From NCBI GenBank assembly GCA_032622095.1, contig CP136061.1, forward strand, positions 496,001 to 560,000: DNA of 64,000 bases, written 5' to 3'. The notes beneath the pieces were generated by a model, which did not search any database, was not told the origin of the DNA, and saw nothing but the letters and a program-made list of their open reading frames with translations. Shown here in pieces: positions 1-13,335 of the stretch. Source of the stretch: Siphonodentalium dalli. Its lineage: Eukaryota; Mollusca; Scaphopoda; Gadilida; Siphonodentaliidae. Made by a program: the position numbers and the translations under genes. The first letter of the stretch is position 1. Every line of letters starts with the position of its first letter.

Positions 1-256
1 AGTGGAGTTTGAATTTTTTGGTGTGGTCTAAAATATGACTGTATTTTTTTATGCGATTCTGACACTGGTTACGAAAACATAAGATTTAAAGGCGAATTCC
101 CTGCTAGACAGACATGATTTTTTTGTGTAAAAAGTTTCCCAAAATGTCAATTTTTCAGATTTAAAGAAAATTTTGGACCCAACATTTATATTGCCAACAC
201 TATGCGCTAAAACGTTAGCACTGAGGCCTATGGAAAACATTTACACCAGTGTAACC
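1..256. mobile_element. Partial copy of the array MITE at the window start
   Basis: The window begins inside this copy. Its right terminal repeat ends at 256 and is followed by TA and the core sequence TAAAGGG. It matches the last 256 bp of the complete copies. Confidence 0.93.
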
Positions 257-1158
257 TAAAGGGAAAATATAGCTTTTTATCATTTTTGATTCCTGGGAGT
301 CACTTTAAAGCATTTTAATGCATTTTACAGAGCCTGGTCTTTCAGTCCAATGAATACCTCATGCTTGGTGTGGTTATTCTTGCTGCTGATGTCTTATTTC
401 ACTTACATCAGCCAAAAAAATAGTAAGATTTTTCATAAAAAATGCCAATTTTTCAAGGTATTTTCAATTTTTTTCAAGGTGGTAATAGTCACATGATAAT
501 GCAAATGACCCATAACATGAGCATGTCAACGACACATATATCAATTGTTATAAGAACCTAATCTAACAAGTATTTTGGATTTTATAGCCAGTGATATACA
601 GATATATATCATAAAAGTGTGTCATTTCCATTGGTGGGTATGGTCATTTGAAGGTTAATAGCACTAAAACTTGGACACATTTAAGAAAATGATTCAGCAA
701 TTCAAAGAGAGCATATCTTTATTCAACTAATTCAATATACACCCACATCCAGTTATCTTGGATCACCCTTGCAGACCTGAAAATGTCATATTTTATTCTT
801 CAATGTGCTGATAAAGTCATGCGCTTGATGCTCAGCTGATCAGATCTGGACTCAATGACCTCACATCACCAGAAGTTCTCTCATGGAAAGAATATTGTAC
901 AGTCTTCCATAGCTGATCCAAGTTTGCAACACCAGACCCCTAAAACTGAGTGAAAATTGGGCTTGAACATGACTGGTGGTTGAAAATTGTGCTTTTTTGA
1001 TGAATAATTTGTTAAAGGGGGTGGGGTTAAATTGTGTGTGATAAATAAAGAACCACAGAAGTGATATTGTTTTTGAACACATTTTTTCCATTGATGGGAA
1101 ATTCTGAAGAAATGTAGGGAGTTACAATTATTCCGCGAAAAAGCGGGCTATCGCTTTA
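257..1158. repeat. Representative 900-bp core of the array unit
   Basis: This is the first complete core, lying between two MITE copies (902 bp when both TA duplications are counted). It is AT-rich. It contains one octamer-like ATGCAAAT site, at 499-506 in this copy, a short inverted repeat around TGATATACAGATATATATCA (592-611), an AATAAA, and a small hairpin CCGC-GAAAAA-GCGG about 10 bp before the MITE insertion site. Short open frames exist on the minus strand, but they have no recognisable domain and repeat only because the DNA repeats. I find no similarity to histone, snRNA, 5S or other rRNA genes by eye. The octamer could be chance in AT-rich DNA. Confidence 0.9.
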
Positions 1159-1609
1159 GGTTACACTGATGTAAATAAGGTTCCGAGCGACATCTGGCGG
1201 ATGCGGGAGGAATATATAGGAGAGAATAAAATAGACACTGGGCCCTGATTGGTCAATGGCCTTGTGTGCTTTTCACATAAAAAAATCATCACACCTCTTC
1301 CCTATGATTTCCCATAGGTAAAATAACCATTGGCACAGGAATTAACCCTTTGTAGTGGAGTTTGAATTTTTTGGTGTGGTCTAAAATATGACTGTATTTT
1401 TTTATGCGATTCTGACACTGGTTACGAAAACATAAGATTTAAAGGCGAATTCCCTGCTAGACAGACATGATTTTTTTGTGTAAAAAGTTTCCCAAAATGT
1501 CAATTTTTCAGATTTAAAGAAAATTTTGGACCCAACATTTATATTGCCAACACTATGCGCTAAAACGTTAGCACTGAGGCCTATGGAAAACATTTACACC
1601 AGTGTAACC
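1159..1609. mobile_element. 451-bp MITE inside each array unit (first complete copy)
   Basis: The left end reads GGTTACACTGATGTAAAT and the right end is the reverse complement of GGTTACACTGGTGTAAAT, giving 18-bp terminal inverted repeats with one mismatch. Both sides are flanked by TA (1157-1158 and 1610-1611). Two array cores lacking the element show a single TA in its place, which fixes the ends exactly. TA duplication and short TIRs fit a non-autonomous IS630/Tc1/mariner-type element; the superfamily call is inference. Other complete copies start at 2512, 3865, 5218, 6571, 7924, 9277, 10630, 11983, 14236, 15589, 16942, 19195, 20548, 21901, 23254, 24607, 25960, 27313, 28666 and 30019, each 451 bp. 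No transposase is encoded. Confidence 0.93.
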
Positions 1610-4600
1610 TAAAGGGAAAATATAGCTTTTTATCATTTTTGATTCCTGGGAGTCACTTTAAAGCATTTTAATGCATTTTACAGAGCCTGGTCTTTCAGTC
1701 CAATGAATACCTCATGCTTGGTGTGGTTATTCTTGCTGCTGATGTCTTATTTCACTTACATCAGCCAAAAAAATAGTAAGATTTTTCATAAAAAATGCCA
1801 ATTTTTCAAGGTATTTTCAATTTTTTTCAAGGTGGTAATAGTCACATGATAATGCAAATGACCCATAACATGAGCATGTCAACGACACATATATCAATTG
1901 TTATAAGAACCTAATCTAACAAGTATTTTGGATTTTATAGCCAGTGATATACAGATATATATCATAAAAGTGTGTCATTTCCATTGGTGGGTATGGTCAT
2001 TTGAAGGTTAATAGCACTAAAACTTGGACACATTTAAGAAAATGATTCAGCAATTCAAAGAGAGCATATCTTTATTCAACTAATTCAATATACACCCACA
2101 TCCAGTTATCTTGGATCACCCTTGCAGACCTGAAAATGTCATATTTTATTCTTCAATGTGCTGATAAAGTCATGCGCTTGATGCTCAGCTGATCAGATCT
2201 GGACTCAATGACCTCACATCACCAGAAGTTCTCTCATGGAAAGAATATTGTACAGTCTTCCATAGCTGATCCAAGTTTGCAACACCAGACCCCTAAAACT
2301 GAGTGAAAATTGGGCTTGAACATGACTGGTGGTTGAAAATTGTGCTTTTTTGATGAATAATTTGTTAAAGGGGGTGGGGTTAAATTGTGTGTGATAAATA
2401 AAGAACCACAGAAGTGATATTGTTTTTGAACACATTTTTTCCATTGATGGGAAATTCTGAAGAAATGTAGGGAGTTACAATTATTCCGCGAAAAAGCGGG
2501 CTATCGCTTTAGGTTACACTGATGTAAATAAGGTTCCGAGCGACATCTGGCGGATGCGGGAGGAATATATAGGAGAGAATAAAATAGACACTGGGCCCTG
2601 ATTGGTCAATAGCCTTGTGTGCTTTTCACATAAAAAAATCATCACACCTCTTCCCTATGATTTCCCATAGGTAAAATAACCATTGGCACAGGAATTAACC
2701 CTTTGTAGTGGAGTTTGAATTTTTTGGTGTGGTCTAAAATATGACTGTATTTTTTTATGCGATTCTGACACTGGTTACGAAAACATAAGATTTAAAGGCG
2801 AATTCCCTGCTAGACAGACATGATTTTTTTGTGTAAAAAGTTTCCCAAAATGTCAATTTTTCAGATTTAAAGAAAATTTTGGACCCAACATTTATATTGC
2901 CAACACTATGCGCTAAAACGTTAGCACTGAGGCCTATGGAAAACATTTACACCAGTGTAACCTAAAGGGAAAATATAGCTTTTTATCATTTTTGATTCCT
3001 GGGAGTCACTTTAAAGCATTTTAATGCATTTTACAGAGCCTGGTCTTTCAGTCCAATGAATACCTCATGCTTGGTGTGGTTATTCTTGCTGCTGATGTCT
3101 TATTTCACTTACATCAGCCAAAAAAATAGTAAGATTTTTCATAAAAAATGCCAATTTTTCAAGGTATTTTCAATTTTTTTCAAGGTGGTAATAGTCACAT
3201 GATAATGCAAATGACCCATAACATGAGCATGTCAACGACACATATATCAATTGTTATAAGAACCTAATCTAACAAGTATTTTGGATTTTATAGCCAGTGA
3301 TATACAGATATATATCATAAAAGTGTGTCATTTCCATTGGTGGGTATGGTCATTTGAAGGTTAATAGCACTAAAACTTGGACACATTTAAGAAAATGATT
3401 CAGCAATTCAAAGAGAGCATATCTTTATTCAACTAATTCAATATACACCCACATCCAGTTATCTTGGATCACCCTTGCAGACCTGAAAATGTCATATTTT
3501 ATTCTTCAATGTGCTGATAAAGTCATGCGCTTGATGCTCAGCTGATCAGATCTGGACTCAATGACCTCACATCACCAGAAGTTCTCTCATGGAAAGAATA
3601 TTGTACAGTCTTCCATAGCTGATCCAAGTTTGCAACACCAGACCCCTAAAACTGAGTGAAAATTGGGCTTGAACATGACTGGTGGTTGAAAATTGTGCTT
3701 TTTTGATGAATAATTTGTTAAAGGGGGTGGGGTTAAATTGTGTGTGATAAATAAAGAACCACAGAAGTGATATTGTTTTTGAACACATTTTTTCCATTGA
3801 TGGGAAATTCTGAAGAAATGTAGGGAGTTACAATTATTCCGCGAAAAAGCGGGCTATCGCTTTAGGTTACACTGATGTAAATAAGGTTCCGAGCGACATC
3901 TGGCGGATGCGGGAGGAATATATAGGAGAGAATAAAATAGACACTGGGCCCTGATTGGTCAATAGCCTTGTGTGCTTTTCACATAAAAAAATCATCACAC
4001 CTCTTCCCTATGATTTCCCATAGGTAAAATAACCATTGGCACAGGAATTAACCCTTTGTAGTGGAGTTTGAATTTTTTGGTGTGGTCTAAAATATGACTG
4101 TATTTTTTTATGCGATTCTGACACTGGTTACGAAAACATAAGATTTAAAGGCGAATTCCCTGCTAGACAGACATGATTTTTTTGTGTAAAAAGTTTCCCA
4201 AAATGTCAATTTTTCAGATTTAAAGAAAATTTTGGACCCAACATTTATATTGCCAACACTATGCGCTAAAACGTTAGCACTGAGGCCTATGGAAAACATT
4301 TACACCAGTGTAACCTAAAGGGAAAATATAGCTTTTTATCATTTTTGATTCCTGGGAGTCACTTTAAAGCATTTTAATGCATTTTACAGAGCCTGGTCTT
4401 TCAGTCCAATGAATACCTCATGCTTGGTGTGGTTATTCTTGCTGCTGATGTCTTATTTCACTTACATCAGCCAAAAAAATAGTAAGATTTTTCATAAAAA
4501 ATGCCAATTTTTCAAGGTATTTTCAATTTTGTTCAAGGTGGTAATAGTCACATGATAATGCAAATGACCCATAACATGAGCATGTCAACGACACATATAT

Positions 4601-7600
4601 CAATTGTTATAAGAACCTAATCTAACAAGTATTTTGGATTTTATAGCCAGTGATATACAGATATATATCATAAAAGTGTGTCATTTCCATTGGTGGGTAT
4701 GGTCATTTGAAGGTTAATAGCACTAAAACTTGGACACATTTAAGAAAATGATTCAGCAATTCAAAGAGAGCATATCTTTATTCAACTAATTCAATATACA
4801 CCCACATCCAGTTATCTTGGATCACCCTTGCAGACCTGAAAATGTCATATTTTATTCTTCAATGTGCTGATAAAGTCATGCGCTTGATGCTCAGCTGATC
4901 AGATCTGGACTCAATGACCTCACATCACCAGAAGTTCTCTCATGGAAAGAATATTGTACAGTCTTCCATAGCTGATCCAAGTTTGCAACACCAGACCCCT
5001 AAAACTGAGTGAAAATTGGGCTTGAACATGACTGGTGGTTGAAAATTGTGCTTTTTTGATGAATAATTTGTTAAAGGGGGTGGGGTTAAATTGTGTGTGA
5101 TAAATAAAGAACCACAGAAGTGATATTGTTTTTGAACACATTTTTTCCATTGATGGGAAATTCTGAAGAAATGTAGGGAGTTACAATTATTCCGCGAAAA
5201 AGCGGGCTATCGCTTTAGGTTACACTGATGTAAATAAGGTTCCGAGCGACATCTGGCGGATGCGGGAGGAATATATAGGAGAGAATAAAATAGACACTGG
5301 GCCCTGATTGGTCAATAGCCTTGTGTGCTTTTCACATAAAAAAATCATCACACCTCTTCCCTATGATTTCCCATAGGTAAAATAACCATTGGCACAGGAA
5401 TTAACCCTTTGTAGTGGAGTTTGAATTTTTTGGTGTGGTCTAAAATATGACTGTATTTTTTTATGCGATTCTGACACTGGTTACGAAAACATAAGATTTA
5501 AAGGCGAATTCCCTGCTAGACAGACATGATTTTTTTGTGTAAAAAGTTTCCCAAAATGTCAATTTTTCAGATTTAAAGAAAATTTTGGACCCAACATTTA
5601 TATTGCCAACACTATGCGCTAAAACGTTAGCACTGAGGCCTATGGAAAACATTTACACCAGTGTAACCTAAAGGGAAAATATAGCTTTTTATCATTTTTG
5701 ATTCCTGGGAGTCACTTTAAAGCATTTTAATGCATTTTACAGAGCCTGGTCTTTCAGTCCAATGAATACCTCATGCTTGGTGTGGTTATTCTTGCTGCTG
5801 ATGTCTTATTTCACTTACATCAGCCAAAAAAATAGTAAGATTTTTCATAAAAAATGCCAATTTTTCAAGGTATTTTCAATTTTTTTCAAGGTGGTAATAG
5901 TCACATGATAATGCAAATGACCCATAACATGAGCATGTCAACGACACATATATCAATTGTTATAAGAACCTAATCTAACAAGTATTTTGGATTTTATAGC
6001 CAGTGATATACAGATATATATCATAAAAGTGTGTCATTTCCATTGGTGGGTATGGTCATTTGAAGGTTAATAGCACTAAAACTTGGACACATTTAAGAAA
6101 ATGATTCAGCAATTCAAAGAGAGCATATCTTTATTCAACTAATTCAATATACACCCACATCCAGTTATCTTGGATCACCCTTGCAGACCTGAAAATGTCA
6201 TATTTTATTCTTCAATGTGCTGATAAAGTCATGCGCTTGATGCTCAGCTGATCAGATCTGGACTCAATGACCTCACATCACCAGAAGTTCTCTCATGGAA
6301 AGAATATTGTACAGTCTTCCATAGCTGATCCAAGTTTGCAACACCAGACCCCTAAAACTGAGTGAAAATTGGGCTTGAACATGACTGGTGGTTGAAAATT
6401 GTGCTTTTTTGATGAATAATTTGTTAAAGGGGGTGGGGTTAAATTGTGTGTGATAAATAAAGAACCACAGAAGTGATATTGTTTTTGAACACATTTTTTC
6501 CATTGATGGGAAATTCTGAAGAAATGTAGGGAGTTACAATTATTCCGCGAAAAAGCGGGCTATCGCTTTAGGTTACACTGATGTAAATAAGGTTCCGAGC
6601 GACATCTGGCGGATGCGGGAGGAATATATAGGAGAGAATAAAATAGACACTGGGCCCTGATTGGTCAATAGCCTTGTGTGCTTTTCACATAAAAAAATCA
6701 TCACACCTCTTCCCTATGATTTCCCATAGGTAAAATAACCATTGGCACAGGAATTAACCCTTTGTAGTGGAGTTTGAATTTTTTGGTGTGGTCTAAAATA
6801 TGACTGTATTTTTTTATGCGATTCTGACACTGGTTACGAAAACATAAGATTTAAAGGCGAATTCCCTGCTAGACAGACATGATTTTTTTGTGTAAAAAGT
6901 TTCCCAAAATGTCAATTTTTCAGATTTAAAGAAAATTTTGGACCCAACATTTATATTGCCAACACTATGCGCTAAAACGTTAGCACTGAGGCCTATGGAA
7001 AACATTTACACCAGTGTAACCTAAAGGGAAAATATAGCTTTTTATCATTTTTGATTCCTGGGAGTCACTTTAAAGCATTTTAATGCATTTTACAGAGCCT
7101 GGTCTTTCAGTCCAATGAATACCTCATGCTTGGTGTGGTTATTCTTGCTGCTGATGTCTTATTTCACTTACATCAGCCAAAAAAATAGTAAGATTTTTCA
7201 TAAAAAATGCCAATTTTTCAAGGTATTTTCAATTTTTTTCAAGGTGGTAATAGTCACATGATAATGCAAATGACCCATAACATGAGCATGTCAACGACAC
7301 ATATATCAATTGTTATAAGAACCTAATCTAACAAGTATTTTGGATTTTATAGCCAGTGATATACAGATATATATCATAAAAGTGTGTCATTTCCATTGGT
7401 GGGTATGGTCATTTGAAGGTTAATAGCACTAAAACTTGGACACATTTAAGAAAATAATTCAGCAATTCAAAGAGAGCATATCTTTATTCAACTAATTCAA
7501 TATACACCCACATCCAGTTATCTTGGATCACCCTTGCAGACCTGAAAATGTCATATTTTATTCTTCAATGTGCTGATAAAGTCATGCGCTTGATGCTCAG

Positions 7601-10600
7601 CTGATCAGATCTGGACTCAATGACCTCACATCACCAGAAGTTCTCTCATGGAAAGAATATTGTACAGTCTTCCATAGCTGATCCAAGTTTGCAACACCAG
7701 ACCCCTAAAACTGAGTGAAAATTGGGCTTGAACATGACTGGTGGTTGAAAATTGTGCTTTTTTGATGAATAATTTGTTAAAGGGGGTGGGGTTAAATTGT
7801 GTGTGATAAATAAAGAACCACAGAAGTGATATTGTTTTTGAACACATTTTTTCCATTGATGGGAAATTCTGAAGAAATGTAGGGAGTTACAATTATTCCG
7901 CGAAAAAGCGGGCTATCGCTTTAGGTTACACTGATGTAAATAAGGTTCCGAGCGACATCTGGCGGATGCGGGAGGAATATATAGGAGAGAATAAAATAGA
8001 CACTGGGCCCTGATTGGTCAATAGCCTTGTGTGCTTTTCACATAAAAAAATCATCACACCTCTTCCCTATGATTTCCCATAGGTAAAATAACCATTGGCA
8101 CAGGAATTAACCCTTTGTAGTGGAGTTTGAATTTTTTGGTGTGGTCTAAAATATGACTGTATTTTTTTATGCGATTCTGACACTGGTTACGAAAACATAA
8201 GATTTAAAGGCGAATTCCCTGCTAGACAGACATGATTTTTTTGTGTAAAAAGTTTCCCAAAATGTCAATTTTTCAGATTTAAAGAAAATTTTGGACCCAA
8301 CATTTATATTGCCAACACTATGCGCTAAAACGTTAGCACTGAGGCCTATGGAAAACATTTACACCAGTGTAACCTAAAGGGAAAATATAGCTTTTTATCA
8401 TTTTTGATTCCTGGGAGTCACTTTAAAGCATTTTAATGCATTTTACAGAGCCTGGTCTTTCAGTCCAATGAATACCTCATGCTTGGTGTGGTTATTCTTG
8501 CTGCTGATGTCTTATTTCACTTACATCAGCCAAAAAAATAGTAAGATTTTTCATAAAAAATGCCAATTTTTCAAGGTATTTTCAATTTTTTTCAAGGTGG
8601 TAATAGTCACATGATAATGCAAATGACCCATAACATGAGCATGTCAACGACACATATATCAATTGTTATAAGAACCTAATCTAACAAGTATTTTGGATTT
8701 TATAGCCAGTGATATACAGATATATATCATAAAAGTGTGTCATTTCCATTGGTGGGTATGGTCATTTGAAGGTTAATAGCACTAAAACTTGGACACATTT
8801 AAGAAAATGATTCAGCAATTCAAAGAGAGCATATCTTTATTCAACTAATTCAATATACACCCACATCCAGTTATCTTGGATCACCCTTGCAGACCTGAAA
8901 ATGTCATATTTTATTCTTCAATGTGCTGATAAAGTCATGCGCTTGATGCTCAGCTGATCAGATCTGGACTCAATGACCTCACATCACCAGAAGTTCTCTC
9001 ATGGAAAGAATATTGTACAGTCTTCCATAGCTGATCCAAGTTTGCAACACCAGACCCCTAAAACTGAGTGAAAATTGGGCTTGAACATGACTGGTGGTTG
9101 AAAATTGTGCTTTTTTGATGAATAATTTGTTAAAGGGGGTGGGGTTAAATTGTGTGTGATAAATAAAGAACCACAGAAGTGATATTGTTTTTGAACACAT
9201 TTTTTCCATTGATGGGAAATTCTGAAGAAATGTAGGGAGTTACAATTATTCCGCGAAAAAGCGGGCTATCGCTTTAGGTTACACTGATGTAAATAAGGTT
9301 CCGAGCGACATCTGGCGGATGCGGGAGGAATATATAGGAGAGAATAAAATAGACACTGGGCCCTGATTGGTCAATAGCCTTGTGTGCTTTTCACATAAAA
9401 AAATCATCACACCTCTTCCCTATGATTTCCCATAGGTAAAATAACCATTGGCACAGGAATTAACCCTTTGTAGTGGAGTTTGAATTTTTTGGTGTGGTCT
9501 AAAATATGACTGTATTTTTTTATGCGATTCTGACACTGGTTACGAAAACATAAGATTTAAAGGCGAATTCCCTGCTAGACAGACATGATTTTTTTGTGTA
9601 AAAAGTTTCCCAAAATGTCAATTTTTCAGATTTAAAGAAAATTTTGGACCCAACATTTATATTGCCAACACTATGCGCTAAAACGTTAGCACTGAGGCCT
9701 ATGGAAAACATTTACACCAGTGTAACCTAAAGGGAAAATATAGCTTTTTATCATTTTTGATTCCTGGGAGTCACTTTAAAGCATTTTAATGCATTTTACA
9801 GAGCCTGGTCTTTCAGTCCAATGAATACCTCATGCTTGGTGTGGTTATTCTTGCTGCTGATGTCTTATTTCACTTACATCAGCCAAAAAAATAGTAAGAT
9901 TTTTCATAAAAAATGCCAATTTTTCAAGGTATTTTCAATTTTTTTCAAGGTGGTAATAGTCACATGATAATGCAAATGACCCATAACATGAGCATGTCAA
10001 CGACACATATATCAATTGTTATAAGAACCTAATCTAACAAGTATTTTGGATTTTATAGCCAGTGATATACAGATATATATCATAAAAGTGTGTCATTTCC
10101 ATTGGTGGGTATGGTCATTTGAAGGTTAATAGCACTAAAACTTGGACACATTTAAGAAAATGATTCAGCAATTCAAAGAGAGCATATCTTTATTCAACTA
10201 ATTCAATATACACCCACATCCAGTTATCTTGGATCACCCTTGCAGACCTGAAAATGTCATATTTTATTCTTCAATGTGCTGATAAAGTCATGCGCTTGAT
10301 GCTCAGCTGATCAGATCTGGACTCAATGACCTCACATCACCAGAAGTTCTCTCATGGAAAGAATATTGTACAGTCTTCCATAGCTGATCCAAGTTTGCAA
10401 CACCAGACCCCTAAAACTGAGTGAAAATTGGGCTTGAACATGACTGGTGGTTGAAAATTGTGCTTTTTTGATGAATAATTTGTTAAAGGGGGTGGGGTTA
10501 AATTGTGTGTGATAAATAAAGAACCACAGAAGTGATATTGTTTTTGAACACATTTTTTCCATTGATGGGAAATTCTGAAGAAATGTAGGGAGTTACAATT

Positions 10601-13333
10601 ATTCCGCGAAAAAGCGGGCTATCGCTTTAGGTTACACTGATGTAAATAAGGTTCCGAGCGACATCTGGCGGATGCGGGAGGAATATATAGGAGAGAATAA
10701 AATAGACACTGGGCCCTGATTGGTCAATAGCCTTGTGTGCTTTTCACATAAAAAAATCATCACACCTCTTCCCTATGATTTCCCATAGGTAAAATAACCA
10801 TTGGCACAGGAATTAACCCTTTGTAGTGGAGTTTGAATTTTTTGGTGTGGTCTAAAATATGACTGTATTTTTTTATGCGATTCTGACACTGGTTACGAAA
10901 ACATAAGATTTAAAGGCGAATTCCCTGCTAGACAGACATGATTTTTTTGTGTAAAAAGTTTCCCAAAATGTCAATTTTTCAGATTTAAAGAAAATTTTGG
11001 ACCCAACATTTATATTGCCAACACTATGCGCTAAAACGTTAGCACTGAGGCCTATGGAAAACATTTACACCAGTGTAACCTAAAGGGAAAATATAGCTTT
11101 TTATCATTTTTGATTCCTGGGAGTCACTTTAAAGCATTTTAATGCATTTTACAGAGCCTGGTCTTTCAGTCCAATGAATACCTCATGCTTGGTGTGGTTA
11201 TTCTTGCTGCTGATGTCTTATTTCACTTACATCAGCCAAAAAAATAGTAAGATTTTTCATAAAAAATGCCAATTTTTCAAGGTATTTTCAATTTTTTTCA
11301 AGGTGGTAATAGTCACATGATAATGCAAATGACCCATAACATGAGCATGTCAACGACACATATATCAATTGTTATAAGAACCTAATCTAACAAGTATTTT
11401 GGATTTTATAGCCAGTGATATACAGATATATATCATAAAAGTGTGTCATTTCCATTGGTGGGTATGGTCATTTGAAGGTTAATAGCACTAAAACTTGGAC
11501 ACATTTAAGAAAATGATTCAGCAATTCAAAGAGAGCATATCTTTATTCAACTAATTCAATATACACCCACATCCAGTTATCTTGGATCACCCTTGCAGAC
11601 CTGAAAATGTCATATTTTATTCTTCAATGTGCTGATAAAGTCATGCGCTTGATGCTCAGCTGATCAGATCTGGACTCAATGACCTCACATCACCAGAAGT
11701 TCTCTCATGGAAAGAATATTGTACAGTCTTCCATAGCTGATCCAAGTTTGCAACACCAGACCCCTAAAACTGAGTGAAAATTGGGCTTGAACATGACTGG
11801 TGGTTGAAAATTGTGCTTTTTTGATGAATAATTTGTTAAAGGGGGTGGGGTTAAATTGTGTGTGATAAATAAAGAACCACAGAAGTGATATTGTTTTTGA
11901 ACACATTTTTTCCATTGATGGGAAATTCTGAAGAAATGTAGGGAGTTACAATTATTCCGCGAAAAAGCGGGCTATCGCTTTAGGTTACACTGATGTAAAT
12001 AAGGTTCCGAGCGACATCTGGCGGATGCGGGAGGAATATATAGGAGAGAATAAAATAGACACTGGGCCCTGATTGGTCAATAGCCTTGTGTGCTTTTCAC
12101 ATAAAAAAATCATCACACCTCTTCCCTATGATTTCCCATAGGTAAAATAACCATTGGCACAGGAATTAACCCTTTGTAGTGGAGTTTGAATTTTTTGGTG
12201 TGGTCTAAAATATGACTGTATTTTTTTATGCGATTCTGACACTGGTTACGAAAACATAAGATTTAAAGGCGAATTCCCTGCTAGACAGACATGATTTTTT
12301 TGTGTAAAAAGTTTCCCAAAATGTCAATTTTTCAGATTTAAAGAAAATTTTGGACCCAACATTTATATTGCCAACACTATGCGCTAAAACGTTAGCACTG
12401 AGGCCTATGGAAAACATTTACACCAGTGTAACCTAAAGGGAAAATATAGCTTTTTATCATTTTTGATTCCTGGGAGTCACTTTAAAGCATTTTAATGCAT
12501 TTTACAGAGCCTGGTCTTTCAGTCCAATGAATACCTCATGCTTGGTGTGGTTATTCTTGCTGCTGATGTCTTATTTCACTTACATCAGCCAAAAAAATAG
12601 TAAGATTTTTCATAAAAAATGCCAATTTTTCAAGGTATTTTCAATTTTTTTCAAGGTGGTAATCGTCACATGATAATGCAAATGACCCATAACATGAGCA
12701 TGTCAACGACACATATATCAATTGTTATAAGAACCTAATCTAACAAGTATTTTGGATTTTATAGCCAGTGATATACAGATATATATCATAAAAGTGTGTC
12801 ATTTCCATTGGTGGGTATGGTCATTTGAAGGTTAATAGCACTAAAACTTGGACACATTTAAGAAAATGATTCAGCAATTCAAAGAGAGCATATCTTTATT
12901 CAACTAATTCAATATACACCCACATCCAGTTATCTTGGATCACCCTTGCAGACCTGAAAATGTCATATTTTATTCTTCAATGTGCTGATAAAGTCATGCG
13001 CTTGATGCTCAGCTGATCAGATCTGGACTCAATGACCTCACATCACCAGAAGTTCTCTCATGGAAAGAATATTGTACAGTCTTCCATAGCTGATCCAAGT
13101 TTGCAACACCAGACCCCTAAAACTGAGTGAAAATTGGGCTTGAACATGACTGGTGGTTGAAAATTGTGCTTTTTTGATGAATAATTTGTTAAAGGGGGTG
13201 GGGTTAAATTGTGTGTGATAAATAAAGAACCACAGAAGTGATATTGTTTTTGAACACATTTTTTCCATTGATGGGAAATTCTGAAGAAATGTAGGGAGTT
13301 ACAATTATTCCGCGAAAAAGCGGGCTATCGCTT

Positions 13334-13335
13334 TA
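13334..13335. other. Unoccupied MITE target site (TA) in array core 10
   Basis: Here the core runs through CTTTAAAG with no MITE, whereas other units read CTTTA-[451 bp]-TAAAG. Exactly 453 bp (element plus one TA) is absent and no footprint is left. This is the sequence expected before insertion, or after perfect loss by recombination with an empty unit. Confidence 0.95.
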
